Under the pieces are notes generated by a model. The model was not told the DNA's origin. It saw only the letters and a list, made by a program, of their open reading frames with translations, and did no database searches. From positions 1 through 14,707 of the forward strand of contig JAGHRU010000053.1 of assembly GCA_018066225.1 (NCBI GenBank): a DNA stretch of 14,707 nucleotides, written 5' to 3'. The stretch comes from Candidatus Equimonas enterica. GTDB taxonomy: Bacteria > Bacteroidota > Bacteroidia > Bacteroidales > Bacteroidaceae. Both the position numbers and the translations under genes were made by a program. Below, one piece after another: positions 5,564 through 13,019 of the stretch. Positions within the stretch are counted from its first letter, which is position 1. Each line of letters opens with the position of its first letter.

Positions 5564-7684
5564 TTACTTGATGAGATCTACGCGACCCTTGATTTCCTCG
5601 AGCACGCTACGTGCAATGCTGTTGCTGACAGGCTCGTGGTGGTCATACTGCATAGAACTCGTGGCACGGCCAGAGGTGATGGTACGCAGAGCGGTAACGT
5701 AACCAAACATTTCGCTCAGGGGCACCATAGCCTTCACGATGCGTGCACCGCTGCGGCTGTTCTCCATGCCTTCCACTTGGCCACGACGCTTGTTGAGGTC
5801 GCCGATGACGTCACCCATGTTCTCCTCGGGAGTGATGACATCCAGCTTCATCATAGGCTCCATGAGCACAGGGCCAGCCTGTGCACAAGCGTTCTTGTAG
5901 GCTTGCAGTGCGGCGATTTCGAAGGAGAGCTGGTCGGAGTCCACAGGGTGGAAAGAGCCGTCGAGAAGCTCTACCTTGAGGCTGTCGAGCGGATAACCGC
6001 CGAGCACACCGCTCTTCATTGCGTTCTCAAAGTCCTTCTGTACGGAAGGAATGAACTCCTTGGGGATATGACCGCCCGTCACGCTATTGACGAATTGCAG
6101 GCCACCTTCCTTGAAGTCTTCGTCCACGGGGCCGACATTGACGATGATGTCTGCGAACTTACCGCGACCACCCGACTGCTTCTTGTAAACCTCGCGGAGA
6201 TTGACAGTCTTGGTGATTGCCTCCTTGTAGTTCACCTGAGGCTTACCTTGGTTGCACTCTACCTTGAACTCGCGCTTGAGACGGTCGATGATGATGTCGA
6301 GGTGAAGCTCACCCATACCGCTGATGATGGTCTGACCGCTCTGCTCGTCCGTCTTGACGGTGAACGTCGGGTCTTCTTCGGCGAGTTTGGCAAGGCCGTT
6401 GCTGAGTTTGTCGAGGTCCTTCTGGGTTTTGGGCTCTACGGCGATACCGATAACGGGATCGGGTAATTCCATAGACTCCAACACGATGGGAGAGCCCTCA
6501 TCGGTAAGGGTGTCACCCGTGCGGATATCCTTGAAGCCAACGCCTGCGCCGATGTCGCCAGCACCAATCAGCTCCACAGGATTTTGCTTATTGGAGTGCA
6601 TCTGGAAGAGACGGCTCACGCGCTCCTTCTTGCCAGAGCGTACGTTGTAGATGTAGCTACCAGCCTCTACCTTACCGGAGTAAACGCGGAAGAAGGTAAG
6701 ACGGCCGACATAGGGATCGGTGGCTATCTTGAAGGCGAGTGCAGAGGTCTTCTCGTCCTCATCGGGACGGCGGGTTTCCATCTCGCCAGTCTCGGGGTTT
6801 TGACCTTCGATGTTGGGCGTATCGAGCGGGCTGGGGAGGAACATGCAGACATAGTCCAAGAGGGTCTGCACGCCCTTGTTCTTGAAGGAGGAGCCACAGG
6901 TCATAGGCACGATATCGAGTGCCAAGGTGCCCTTACGGATAGCGGCCACGATTTCCTCTTCGGTGAGGCTATCGGGATCCTCAGAGTACTTCTCCATGAG
7001 GCTCTCGTCCTGCTCGGCAGCGAGCTCAATCATCTTGCCGCGCCACTCTTCACACTCGGCTTGGAGCTCTGCGGGGATATCTTCTACATCGTACTCTGCG
7101 CCCATCGTCTCATCGTGCCAGAGGATGGCTTTCATCTTGATGAGATCGACGATACCCTTAAACTTCTCCTCAGAGCCAATGGGCACGGAGATAACGCAAG
7201 GGGTAGCACCGAGGACGTCCTTCATCTGGCGCACCACCTCGAAGAAGTCTGCACCAGAGCGGTCCATCTTATTGACATAGCCGATACGCGGCACGTTGTA
7301 CTTGTCAGCCTGGCGCCATACAGTCTCGGACTGGGGCTCCACGCCACCTACTGCGCAGTAAGTAGCCACAGCACCATCGAGCACACGGAGCGAACGCTCC
7401 ACCTCGGCGGTGAAGTCCACGTGTCCCGGAGTGTCAATGAGGTTGAACTTGTATTGGGTACCATTGTACTTCCAGAAGGCAGTGGTAGCAGCAGGGGTAA
7501 TCGTGATACCACGCTCCTGCTCTTGCTCCATCCAGTCCATAGTAGCACCACCTTCGTGCACCTCACCAATCTTGTGGGTCTTACCCGTATAGAAGAGGAT
7601 ACGCTCGGAAGTGGTCGTCTTACCGGCATCGATGTGAGCCATGATGCCGATGTTACGCGTCAAATGTAAGTCTTGCTTTGCCAT
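5564..7684 (-). CDS. fusA: Elongation factor G
   Basis: 706 residues, the full EF-G length. It is the GTPase that drives tRNA-mRNA translocation and, with RRF, ribosome recycling. The GTPase motifs are AHIDAGKT (16-23), ERGIT (57-61, switch I), DTPGHVDF (84-91) and NKMD (138-141). Further on are GMGELHLDIIIDRLKREF (domain III) and KQSGGRGKFADI (domain IV start). In the C-terminal domain are RRGQVEGMENS and MFGYVTALRTITSGRA. It lies 21 bp after rpsG and 165 bp before rpsJ in the str operon. The full motif set and operon position support the housekeeping EF-G rather than a specialised paralogue. Confidence 0.97.
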   Translation of the reverse strand: MAKQDLHLTRNIGIMAHIDAGKTTTSERILFYTGKTHKIGEVHEGGATMDWMEQEQERGITITPAATTAFWKYNGTQYKFNLIDTPGHVDFTAEVERSLRVLDGAVATYCAVGGVEPQSETVWRQADKYNVPRIGYVNKMDRSGADFFEVVRQMKDVLGATPCVISVPIGSEEKFKGIVDLIKMKAILWHDETMGAEYDVEDIPAELQAECEEWRGKMIELAAEQDESLMEKYSEDPDSLTEEEIVAAIRKGTLALDIVPMTCGSSFKNKGVQTLLDYVCMFLPSPLDTPNIEGQNPETGEMETRRPDEDEKTSALAFKIATDPYVGRLTFFRVYSGKVEAGSYIYNVRSGKKERVSRLFQMHSNKQNPVELIGAGDIGAGVGFKDIRTGDTLTDEGSPIVLESMELPDPVIGIAVEPKTQKDLDKLSNGLAKLAEEDPTFTVKTDEQSGQTIISGMGELHLDIIIDRLKREFKVECNQGKPQVNYKEAITKTVNLREVYKKQSGGRGKFADIIVNVGPVDEDFKEGGLQFVNSVTGGHIPKEFIPSVQKDFENAMKSGVLGGYPLDSLKVELLDGSFHPVDSDQLSFEIAALQAYKNACAQAGPVLMEPMMKLDVITPEENMGDVIGDLNKRRGQVEGMENSRSGARIVKAMVPLSEMFGYVTALRTITSGRATSSMQYDHHEPVSNSIARSVLEEIKGRVDLIK

Positions 7685-7705
7685 TTTCTTCTTGTACGCT
7701 ATCTA

Positions 7706-8182
7706 TTAGAAACGGAAGTGAGCGAATGCACGGTTAGCCTCGGCCATGCGGTGCATATCTTCTTTGCGCTTGAAGGCACCACCCTGCTCGTTGTAAGCGT
7801 CCATAATTTCGGCTGCGAGCTTGTCGGCCATGGTCTTACCGCCACGCTTACGAGCGTAGCCAATCATGTTCTTCATGCTGACAGACTCCTTACGATCGGG
7901 ACGAATTTCGGTAGGCACTTGGAAAGTAGCACCACCAATACGGCGGCTCTTTACTTCCACTTGTGGCGTAACCTTGTCCAGTGCTTCCTTCCAGATTTCG
8001 AGCGCGGATTTCTCTTCGCTCTTCATCTTTTCGCCAACGATTTCGAGGGCGTGATAGAAAATTTCGTAGCTGAGGTTCTTCTTACCATCATACATGAGGT
8101 GGTTGACGAACTTGGATACTTTCTGATCGCCATAGACGGGATCTGGAAGAATCACACGCTTCTTAGGTTTTGCTTTTCTCAT
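7706..8182 (-). CDS. rpsG: 30S ribosomal protein S7
   Basis: 158 residues, usual for Bacteroidota. S7 is a primary 16S rRNA-binding protein that nucleates assembly of the 30S head and contacts the E site. Visible hallmarks are MRKAKPKKRVILPDPVYGD at the N-terminus, VSKFVNHLMYDGKK, ALEIWKEALDKVTPQVEVKSRRIGGATFQVP and the C-terminal HRMAEANRAFAHFRF. It is preceded by an unusually long 139-bp spacer after rpsL and followed 21 bp later by fusA. In E. coli, S7 represses its own operon by binding the rpsL-rpsG spacer; whether that applies here is not shown by the sequence. Confidence 0.97.
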   Translation of the reverse strand: MRKAKPKKRVILPDPVYGDQKVSKFVNHLMYDGKKNLSYEIFYHALEIVGEKMKSEEKSALEIWKEALDKVTPQVEVKSRRIGGATFQVPTEIRPDRKESVSMKNMIGYARKRGGKTMADKLAAEIMDAYNEQGGAFKRKEDMHRMAEANRAFAHFRF

Positions 8183-8321
8183 TGTGTGTAATAAAAAGGT
8201 TTGGTTTTGTTAGGGGCTGCAGTGGTGTCTTCAGTTCCCCGTTGGGATACTTACTCAACCTTCCATGCAAACCAATTTGATTTAGATAGTGTTGCGTCTC
8301 TGGCGAGATGCGCGTCCGTGC

Positions 8322-8705
8322 TTACTTCTTAGCAGCCTTAGGACGCTTTGCGCCGTACTTGGAACGACGCTGGGTGCGGTTGGCCACGCCTGCGGTATCG
8401 AGGGTACCACGCACGATGTGGTAACGTACACCGGGGAGGTCCTTCACACGACCGCCGCGCACCAGCACGATGCTGTGCTCTTGCAGGTTGTGACCTTCAC
8501 CGGGGATGTAGGAGTTGACCTCCTTAGAGTTAGTGAGGCGTACACGAGCCACCTTACGCATTGCGGAATTAGGCTTCTTCGGCGTGGTGGTATAGACACG
8601 CACGCAAACGCCACGACGCTGAGGGCATGCGTCCAATGCGGGAGACTTACTCTTCTCCTGCGCTACTGCACGACCCTTTCTTACGAGTTGTTGAATAGTT
8701 GGCAT
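8322..8705 (-). CDS. rpsL: 30S ribosomal protein S12
   Basis: 127 residues. S12 lies at the decoding centre and controls accuracy. MPTIQQLVRKGR starts the protein. The conserved loop TTTPKKPNSAMRKVARVRL holds Lys43-Lys44, and GGRVKDLPGVRYHIVRG holds Lys88 and Pro91. All classical streptomycin-resistance positions therefore have the wild-type residue, so no S12-based resistance is predicted. It is the first gene of the str operon. A near-ideal promoter at 8789-8820 gives a leader of about 77 nt. The start at 8705 gives the canonical N-terminus. Confidence 0.97.
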   Translation of the reverse strand: MPTIQQLVRKGRAVAQEKSKSPALDACPQRRGVCVRVYTTTPKKPNSAMRKVARVRLTNSKEVNSYIPGEGHNLQEHSIVLVRGGRVKDLPGVRYHIVRGTLDTAGVANRTQRRSKYGAKRPKAAKK

Positions 8706-8788
8706 TTTGTTGATTTTTAATTATTTATGTATTATTGTTTTGTTGCTGATAGGGGTTCACAAAAGGGCATAGTACACCTTTCGGGCTG

Positions 8789-8820
8789 CAAAGGTACAAA
8801 GATTTTTTGATACAGGCAAA
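8789..8820 (-). promoter_or_regulatory. Promoter of the str operon (rpsL-rpsG-fusA-rpsJ)
   Basis: On the minus strand there is TTTG (8820-8817), a 20-bp spacer and TACCTTTG (8796-8789), both boxes perfect. The start of transcription is expected near 8782, about 77 nt before rpsL. The 22-bp array lies some 58 bp upstream of the -33 box. Confidence 0.8.
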
Positions 8821-8877
8821 GTTTTTTGCACTTTTATTGCGAGATTTCTGCAAAAGCCCCGTTTTCGTCCGTTTCCT

Positions 8878-8965
8878 ATCTGGGCAGACGGTGAAAACGA
8901 TCTGCCCAGACCGTGCGAACGATCTGGGCAGACAGGTGAAACGGTCTGGGCAGACCGTTTCAGCG
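8878..8965. repeat. 22-bp tandem palindromic repeat, locus 3 (four full units)
   Basis: Units start at 8878, 8900, 8922 and 8944, all exactly 22 bp. The pattern is RTC, TGGGCA or TGCCCA, GAC, then NGTGAAAACG-like. This is the best-preserved copy of the family. In the fourth unit ACGGTCTG and CAGACCGT (8941-8958) form an 18-bp palindrome broken only by the central GG. GCAGACAGGTGAAAC (8928-8942) is identical to 372-386 in locus 1, and CAGACCGTGCGAAC (8907-8920) is identical to 14599-14612 in locus 4. Confidence 0.9.
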
Positions 8966-9039
8966 AGATGTAAGTCTCTGATTTACAGGATGCTTTTCGC
9001 GCGCACGCGCCTACGCGTGTATAAATAAAAGGTGCGGCG

Positions 9040-9963
9040 CTATGTTTCGTTTTCAGACTTCTCACGCGGATGTGCCGCAGCATACTCGCGCTTGATTTCG
9101 GCGACAGAGGTGTGGGCGTAGATGGCCGTCGTGTCGAGGTTGGCATGCCCCAGAAGGTGCTGAATGGCTTCGAGCGACGCGCCGTTGTTGAGCATCACGG
9201 TGGCAAAGGTGTGACGCAGAACATGGGGCGAGAGGCGGTGGCGCGTACACACTGCCGCAAGGGCTTCGTGCACCACAGCGCGCAGGTCGTCGTAGCGCAA
9301 CGGCTTGCCCGATTGCTTCAGCAAGAGTGCGCCGACGGCACTGCCGCAGTGCTCCTGACGCTGCGGCAGGTAGTCAGCAAATGCCGCCGCCAGTTCTTCG
9401 CCGAAAGGCACGATGCGCTGTTTGTTGCCCTTACCCGTCACTTTGAGAGCGTGGCGCTCGAGGTCGATATCGGCCGTCGTCAGCCCGATGGCTTCGCTGG
9501 CGCGGATGCCTGTATGATAGAGCGTGAGCGGGATGAGTCGGTTGCGACTGCCTAAATAGCCTTCGCCGAAATCGTAGTCTTCAAAGAGGCGATTCATCTC
9601 GTCCTCCCGCATGAAGGTGGGCAAGCGTCGCGGCATTTTGGGTGCTTTCACAAGGTGCATGGGGTCACGCTTCACCTCTCCTATGATGAGCAGATAGCGA
9701 AAGAACGAGCGCACCGCACTCATACCACGGCGCACCGTAGCGACAGCACGTCCTTGCCGCATGAGGTCGGCCACCCACAGCCGCAGCAGGTCGGTATCGA
9801 CGGTCTGCCACGTCAGACATTCGTCTTTGCTCTGCCAGAAGTCACGAAACTGCGTGAGGGGTGCACGGTAGGTCTCGACGGTACGCGCCGAACGCCCCTT
9901 GACGACCAGCAGATAGTGGTAGAAGCCTTCTTCAAGGCGTTGGCTTGCTTCTAATGAGTTCAT
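9040..9963 (-). CDS. xerC/xerD: Tyrosine recombinase of the XerC/XerD type
   Basis: 307 residues, the standard Xer length. The N-terminal SAM-like core-binding domain (about 8-95) is followed by the catalytic domain. The active-site set is complete: Arg154 (YHTGIRASE), Lys178 (VTGKGNKQR), His247 and Arg250 (LSPHVLRHTFAT), His273 (LLGHANLDTT) and the nucleophile Tyr282 (AIYAHTS). Length and intact motifs point to a housekeeping enzyme that resolves chromosome dimers at dif, not to an element integrase; no mobile element is seen around it. XerC and XerD cannot be separated by eye. Its start overlaps the end of comF by 32 bp in another frame, so translation may be coupled. A frame through the overlap gives MNSLEASQRLEEGF as the N-terminus. 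Confidence 0.9.
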   Translation of the reverse strand: MNSLEASQRLEEGFYHYLLVVKGRSARTVETYRAPLTQFRDFWQSKDECLTWQTVDTDLLRLWVADLMRQGRAVATVRRGMSAVRSFFRYLLIIGEVKRDPMHLVKAPKMPRRLPTFMREDEMNRLFEDYDFGEGYLGSRNRLIPLTLYHTGIRASEAIGLTTADIDLERHALKVTGKGNKQRIVPFGEELAAAFADYLPQRQEHCGSAVGALLLKQSGKPLRYDDLRAVVHEALAAVCTRHRLSPHVLRHTFATVMLNNGASLEAIQHLLGHANLDTTAIYAHTSVAEIKREYAAAHPREKSENET

Positions 9964-10705
9964 CTTCGTTGGACGTTACTTCTGCGCGACCGTAGCCCAC
10001 ATGGAGGCCACTTGCCACGAAGAGGGTGAGGAAACTGAACGTATGAATACGGGTATGCGCATCGGCCATCGTATGGGCACACTCGCGCAGCGTAGCCCCT
10101 GTGGTGATGGTGTCATCGACGAACAGGATGTGGCGATAGGCTTCGCCTTCGGGCGCAGCGCGGAAGATGCCAGCCACCCCTGCCACGCGGTCGGCGACGT
10201 GCTCGGCAGAGAGCGACGGATTATCCACCACCCGCTGCAAGAGGTCGGGAAGGCAGGGTAACCCCGTCTCGCGTGCCACCGTCTCGGCGATGACGGCGGC
10301 TTGGTTGTAGCCGCGCTGACGCTGACGCTCACGGCTGAGCGGCACGGGCACGACGGCGTCGATGGTGGCGACGAAATCGGTGTCGCGAAGTTCGGCCACC
10401 GCCATCCGCGTCAGTTGGGTCAGCAAGGCGCGCTCTTCGTGGTGCTTGAAGTGGCGCACGAAGATTGTGGTCACGCTGGGCGCACGGTGCAAGAGCAAGG
10501 CTTGGGCACGCCCGATGTCGTAGGCATTGCTCCACAGCAAACGCTCCATCGGATTGCCCACCGCGCCGCGGTAGTGCACGAAAGGCAGGCGCGCCACACA
10601 GTGCGGACAGATACTGAAATGGTGCGTGCGCATTGGGCGATGGCACACCACGCAGTAGCGCAGCAGGCCACGCAGCATATTTCCAAAGGCAGTAATCAGC
10701 GACAT
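9932..10705 (-). CDS. comF: ComF family protein (phosphoribosyltransferase domain)
   Basis: 257 residues from the chosen ATG. Near the N-terminus there are four cysteines in two CxxC pairs (Cys18, Cys21, Cys33, Cys36), the double-zinc-ribbon part of ComF proteins. The C-terminal half is a type I phosphoribosyltransferase fold with the PRPP loop ILFVDDTITTGAT. VPVPLSRERQRQRGYNQA is the typical ComF middle motif. ComF/GntX proteins take part in DNA uptake in competent bacteria; in many others the role is not known. The frame is open further upstream to a GTG at 10804, but the -7 box at 10714-10721 makes an ATG at 10705 much more likely. The next ATG, 9 codons on, would still keep all four cysteines. 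Confidence 0.88.
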   Translation of the reverse strand: MSLITAFGNMLRGLLRYCVVCHRPMRTHHFSICPHCVARLPFVHYRGAVGNPMERLLWSNAYDIGRAQALLLHRAPSVTTIFVRHFKHHEERALLTQLTRMAVAELRDTDFVATIDAVVPVPLSRERQRQRGYNQAAVIAETVARETGLPCLPDLLQRVVDNPSLSAEHVADRVAGVAGIFRAAPEGEAYRHILFVDDTITTGATLRECAHTMADAHTRIHTFSFLTLFVASGLHVGYGRAEVTSNEDELIRSKPTP

Positions 10706-10713
10706 TGTGGGCA

Positions 10714-10721
10714 CAAAGATA
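10714..10721 (-). promoter_or_regulatory. -7 box of the comF-recombinase promoter
   Basis: TATCTTTG on the minus strand matches TAnnTTTG and ends only 8 bp before the preferred comF ATG. The -33 region is weak. If used, the transcript would have almost no leader. Confidence 0.5.
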
Positions 10722-10730
10722 ACAAAAACA

Positions 10731-10762
10731 TTTGGCACATTGCACTTCTTGTCGTAACTTTG
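10731..10762 (+). promoter_or_regulatory. Promoter of the RluA-family pseudouridine synthase
   Basis: TTTG (10731-10734), a 20-bp spacer and TAACTTTG (10755-10762) match both consensus boxes. Transcription would start near 10768, which places the in-frame ATG at 10732 outside the transcript and supports the start at 10816. It is back to back with the comF promoter. Confidence 0.75.
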
Positions 10763-10815
10763 CACCACAAACATGGGCAAATCGCCACGACAAGCCCGCC
10801 ACACCCCCTTCCGCC

Positions 10816-11697
10816 ATGTATAGCAACCGTCCCCAATACACCACGTTCACCGTCAAAGAGGCCACCACTCTCCTACCCTTCATCCTGCAAAGCCTCGACG
10901 GCATCTCGCGCCAAAAGGCCAAAGCCATCCTCGCCGGCAACGGCGTGCGCGTCGATAAGCGTTTCGTCAAGCAATACGACCTGCCGTTGCGCCCGGGGCA
11001 AAGCGTCGAAATCAGCAAGCGCAAGAAAGGACCGACCATCGAGAGCCGCTTCGTCAAACTCGTCTATGAAGACCCACACATCATGGTCATCGAGAAAGCC
11101 GTCGGCATACTCTCCATGGCCACCAGTCACCACACCTTCAGCGTCAAGACGGTACTCGATGACTACCTGCGCCGCAGCGGCCAGAAGCGCACCGCCCATG
11201 TCGTGCACCGCCTCGACCGCGACACTTCGGGACTGCTGGTCTATGCCAAGTCGCTCGAAGCCGAGGAAATCCTCGAGCACAACTGGCGCGACATCGTCAC
11301 CGACCGCCGATACATCGCACTGGTCAGTGGCACGATGAGCCAGAAGAGCGGCACCGTGAAGAGTTGGCTTAAAGACAACAAAGCCTACTTCACCTACTCC
11401 TCGCCGACGGACAACGGTGGCAAACTCGCCATCACGCACTTTCGCACACTGCGCAAGGGCACAGCCCACTCCCTCGTAGAACTGAAACTGGAAACGGGAC
11501 GCAAAAACCAGATACGCGTCCACCTGCAAGACCTCGGCCACCCCGTCTGCGGCGACATCAAGTACGGCAATGGCGACGACCCCATCGGTCGCCTCGCGCT
11601 TCACGCTTTCCGCCTCGACTTCTACCACCCTATTACGGGCGAGCACTTACACTTCGAGACACCAGCCCCCAAGCCCTTCGTCGAAGCCATGAAGTAG
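10816..11697 (+). CDS. RluA-family RNA pseudouridine synthase
   Basis: 293 residues. It converts specific uridines in rRNA or tRNA to pseudouridine. An S4 RNA-binding domain covers about 13-70 (GISRQKAKAILAGNGVRVD). The catalytic domain carries the RluA signature HRLDRDTSGLLVYAKS with the catalytic Asp134, plus TGRKNQIRVHLQDLGHPVCGDIKYG (the second conserved block). The S4 plus catalytic layout is that of RluC/RluD-like members, but which uridine is modified cannot be said. It is the only plus-strand gene, read divergently from comF and convergently with hutI. The longer open frame back to 10732 lies upstream of the predicted transcription start and is rejected. Confidence 0.9.
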   Translation: MYSNRPQYTTFTVKEATTLLPFILQSLDGISRQKAKAILAGNGVRVDKRFVKQYDLPLRPGQSVEISKRKKGPTIESRFVKLVYEDPHIMVIEKAVGILSMATSHHTFSVKTVLDDYLRRSGQKRTAHVVHRLDRDTSGLLVYAKSLEAEEILEHNWRDIVTDRRYIALVSGTMSQKSGTVKSWLKDNKAYFTYSSPTDNGGKLAITHFRTLRKGTAHSLVELKLETGRKNQIRVHLQDLGHPVCGDIKYGNGDDPIGRLALHAFRLDFYHPITGEHLHFETPAPKPFVEAMK

Positions 11698-11723
11698 GCG
11701 GTAACCCCTTCCCCTTTACCGAC

Positions 11724-11760
11724 GCAAAGCCCCACGCCATCAGCAGGCGTGGGGCTTTGC
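11724..11760. terminator. Terminator between the convergent pseudouridine synthase gene and hutI
   Basis: A perfect 15-bp GC-rich stem (11724-11738 with 11746-11760) and a 7-nt loop. It begins 26 bp after the plus-strand stop and lies 29 bp past the hutI stop. The arms begin GCAAAGC and end GCTTTGC. No long U-tract follows in either direction, but stem strength and position favour a two-way terminator. Confidence 0.8.
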
Positions 11761-11789
11761 TATTGCAGTATATTAGCACCCGGTGACCG

Positions 11790-13019
11790 CTACGCGCTCA
11801 CCACCCGACCGCCCACGATATGCTGGGCGATGAAAGGCGTGTGATGGAGGTAGGTGATGCGGCCGAGCGTGGGCTGGGAGGTGACGATGACATTGGCACG
11901 TTTGCCTACGGCTATGCTGCCCACTTCGTCACTCACGCCCATGGCATAGGCGCTGTTGAGCGTGCAGGCATTGAGGGCTTGCTCCGGCGTGAGACGCATG
12001 CGGATGCAGCCCATCGCCATGACGAAACGCATATCACCCGAGGGAGAACTTCCGGGGTTGTAGTCGCTGGCAAGGGCAACGCCCAGACCTGCCGCCACGA
12101 AGTCCTTGGCACGGCCATAGGGCAGGCCGAGGAAGAAGGAGGAGCCAGGGAGCATGGTGGGCATGGTCGTGCTACCGCGGAGGGCTTCTATCTCGGCGTC
12201 GGTGGTGCGTTCCAAGTGATCGACCGACAAAGCGCCGTGCTTCACCCCGACTTGTACGCCGCCGCTGACGGCGAGTTCGTTGGCATGTATCTTGGGACGG
12301 ATGCCGAGGGCATGGGCAGCCGTGAGGATGCGGTCGGTGTCGGCCACGGTGAAGAAGCCCTCGTCGCAAAACACATCAACGAAGTCGGCCAGTCCCTCTG
12401 CGGCTACGGCAGGCAACATCTCACGGATGACGCTATCGACATAGCCCTCGTGGGTGTAACCGCGCCCTATGGCGTGTGCACCGAGAAAGGTGCTGCGGAT
12501 GAGGGCTGGCGTCGCTTCGCGAAGCCGGCGTATGACGCGCAGCATTTTGAGTTCGTCGGCGGGGTTGAGCCCATAGCCGCTTTTGATTTCTATGGCTCCC
12601 GTACCTGCGGCTACCATCTCCCTTACACGCGAGAGGCTCTGGGCGAAGAGTTCGTCCTCACTGGTGGCGTGGAGATGATCGGAAGAGCAGAGGATGCCAC
12701 CGCCACGGGCAGCAATCTCCTCATAGGAGAGGCCATTGATTTTGTCGATAAACTCTCCGTCGCGCTGCCCCGCATAGACGATGTGGGTATGGGAATCGCA
12801 GAAGGAAGGCATCACGACGCAGTCCTTGGCATCGATGACGCAATCGGCCTCTTGCGGCATCGCCGTCATCGAGCCATAGCCTGCGATGCGGTCGTCCTCG
12901 ATGAGCAGATAGGCATGGCGCACCAGGCCCACATCGCTCATCTCCGTGCCTTGACGGCGCAAGACATCGGGGGCAGTGACGCCGACGAGTTCCGAGATGT
13001 TTTTAACAATGGTAGTCAT
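11790..13019 (-). CDS. hutI: Imidazolonepropionase
   Basis: 409 residues, the usual length. It hydrolyses 4-imidazolone-5-propionate to N-formimino-L-glutamate, the third step of histidine degradation. It is a metal-dependent amidohydrolase: the metal ligands are visible as His77 and His79 (FCDSHTHIVYAG), His245 (PKIHANELA) and Asp319 (ALASDYNPGSSP). Further family motifs are EIKSGYGL (144-151) and the SVDHLE segment around His268. The ATG at 13019 overlaps the last 17 bases of hutH, so translation is probably coupled. A longer in-frame extension to 13169 lies inside hutH and is not used. It is the last gene of the unit, before the terminator at 11724-11760. Confidence 0.95.
   Translation of the reverse strand: MTTIVKNISELVGVTAPDVLRRQGTEMSDVGLVRHAYLLIEDDRIAGYGSMTAMPQEADCVIDAKDCVVMPSFCDSHTHIVYAGQRDGEFIDKINGLSYEEIAARGGGILCSSDHLHATSEDELFAQSLSRVREMVAAGTGAIEIKSGYGLNPADELKMLRVIRRLREATPALIRSTFLGAHAIGRGYTHEGYVDSVIREMLPAVAAEGLADFVDVFCDEGFFTVADTDRILTAAHALGIRPKIHANELAVSGGVQVGVKHGALSVDHLERTTDAEIEALRGSTTMPTMLPGSSFFLGLPYGRAKDFVAAGLGVALASDYNPGSSPSGDMRFVMAMGCIRMRLTPEQALNACTLNSAYAMGVSDEVGSIAVGKRANVIVTSQPTLGRITYLHHTPFIAQHIVGGRVVSA

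Larger units (their letters stand above)
8706..9039. other. Gene-free spacer between xerD-like gene and rpsL
   Basis: 334 bp with no credible gene. On the minus strand from the recombinase stop it holds: a small perfect hairpin (CACGCG/CGCGTG, 9004-9019) without a U-tract, the 22-bp array (8878-8965), the rpsL promoter (8789-8820) and the rpsL leader. The short open frames here read the repeat in different frames (for instance SGQTVKTICPDR) and are not believable proteins. Confidence 0.75.

Noticed and set aside
8878..8965. A dif site for the neighbouring Xer recombinase
   Set aside because: dif is a single site of about 28 bp with two AT-containing arms around a 6-8 bp centre. This is a GC-rich multi-unit array found at several loci.
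9004..9019. Terminator after the recombinase gene
   Set aside because: CACGCG/CGCGTG is a perfect 6-bp stem, but no U-tract follows on the minus strand. I see no convincing terminator for this unit.
8757..9146. Small proteins encoded in the repeat array (e.g. translations with SGQTV and CPDR)
   Set aside because: The period of 22 is not a multiple of three, so the peptides simply read the repeat in all frames. They overlap a promoter and the end of the recombinase gene.
10732..10815. Longer N-terminus for the pseudouridine synthase
   Set aside because: The in-frame ATG at 10732 lies within the predicted promoter, upstream of the expected transcription start, and the added residues do not resemble the family.
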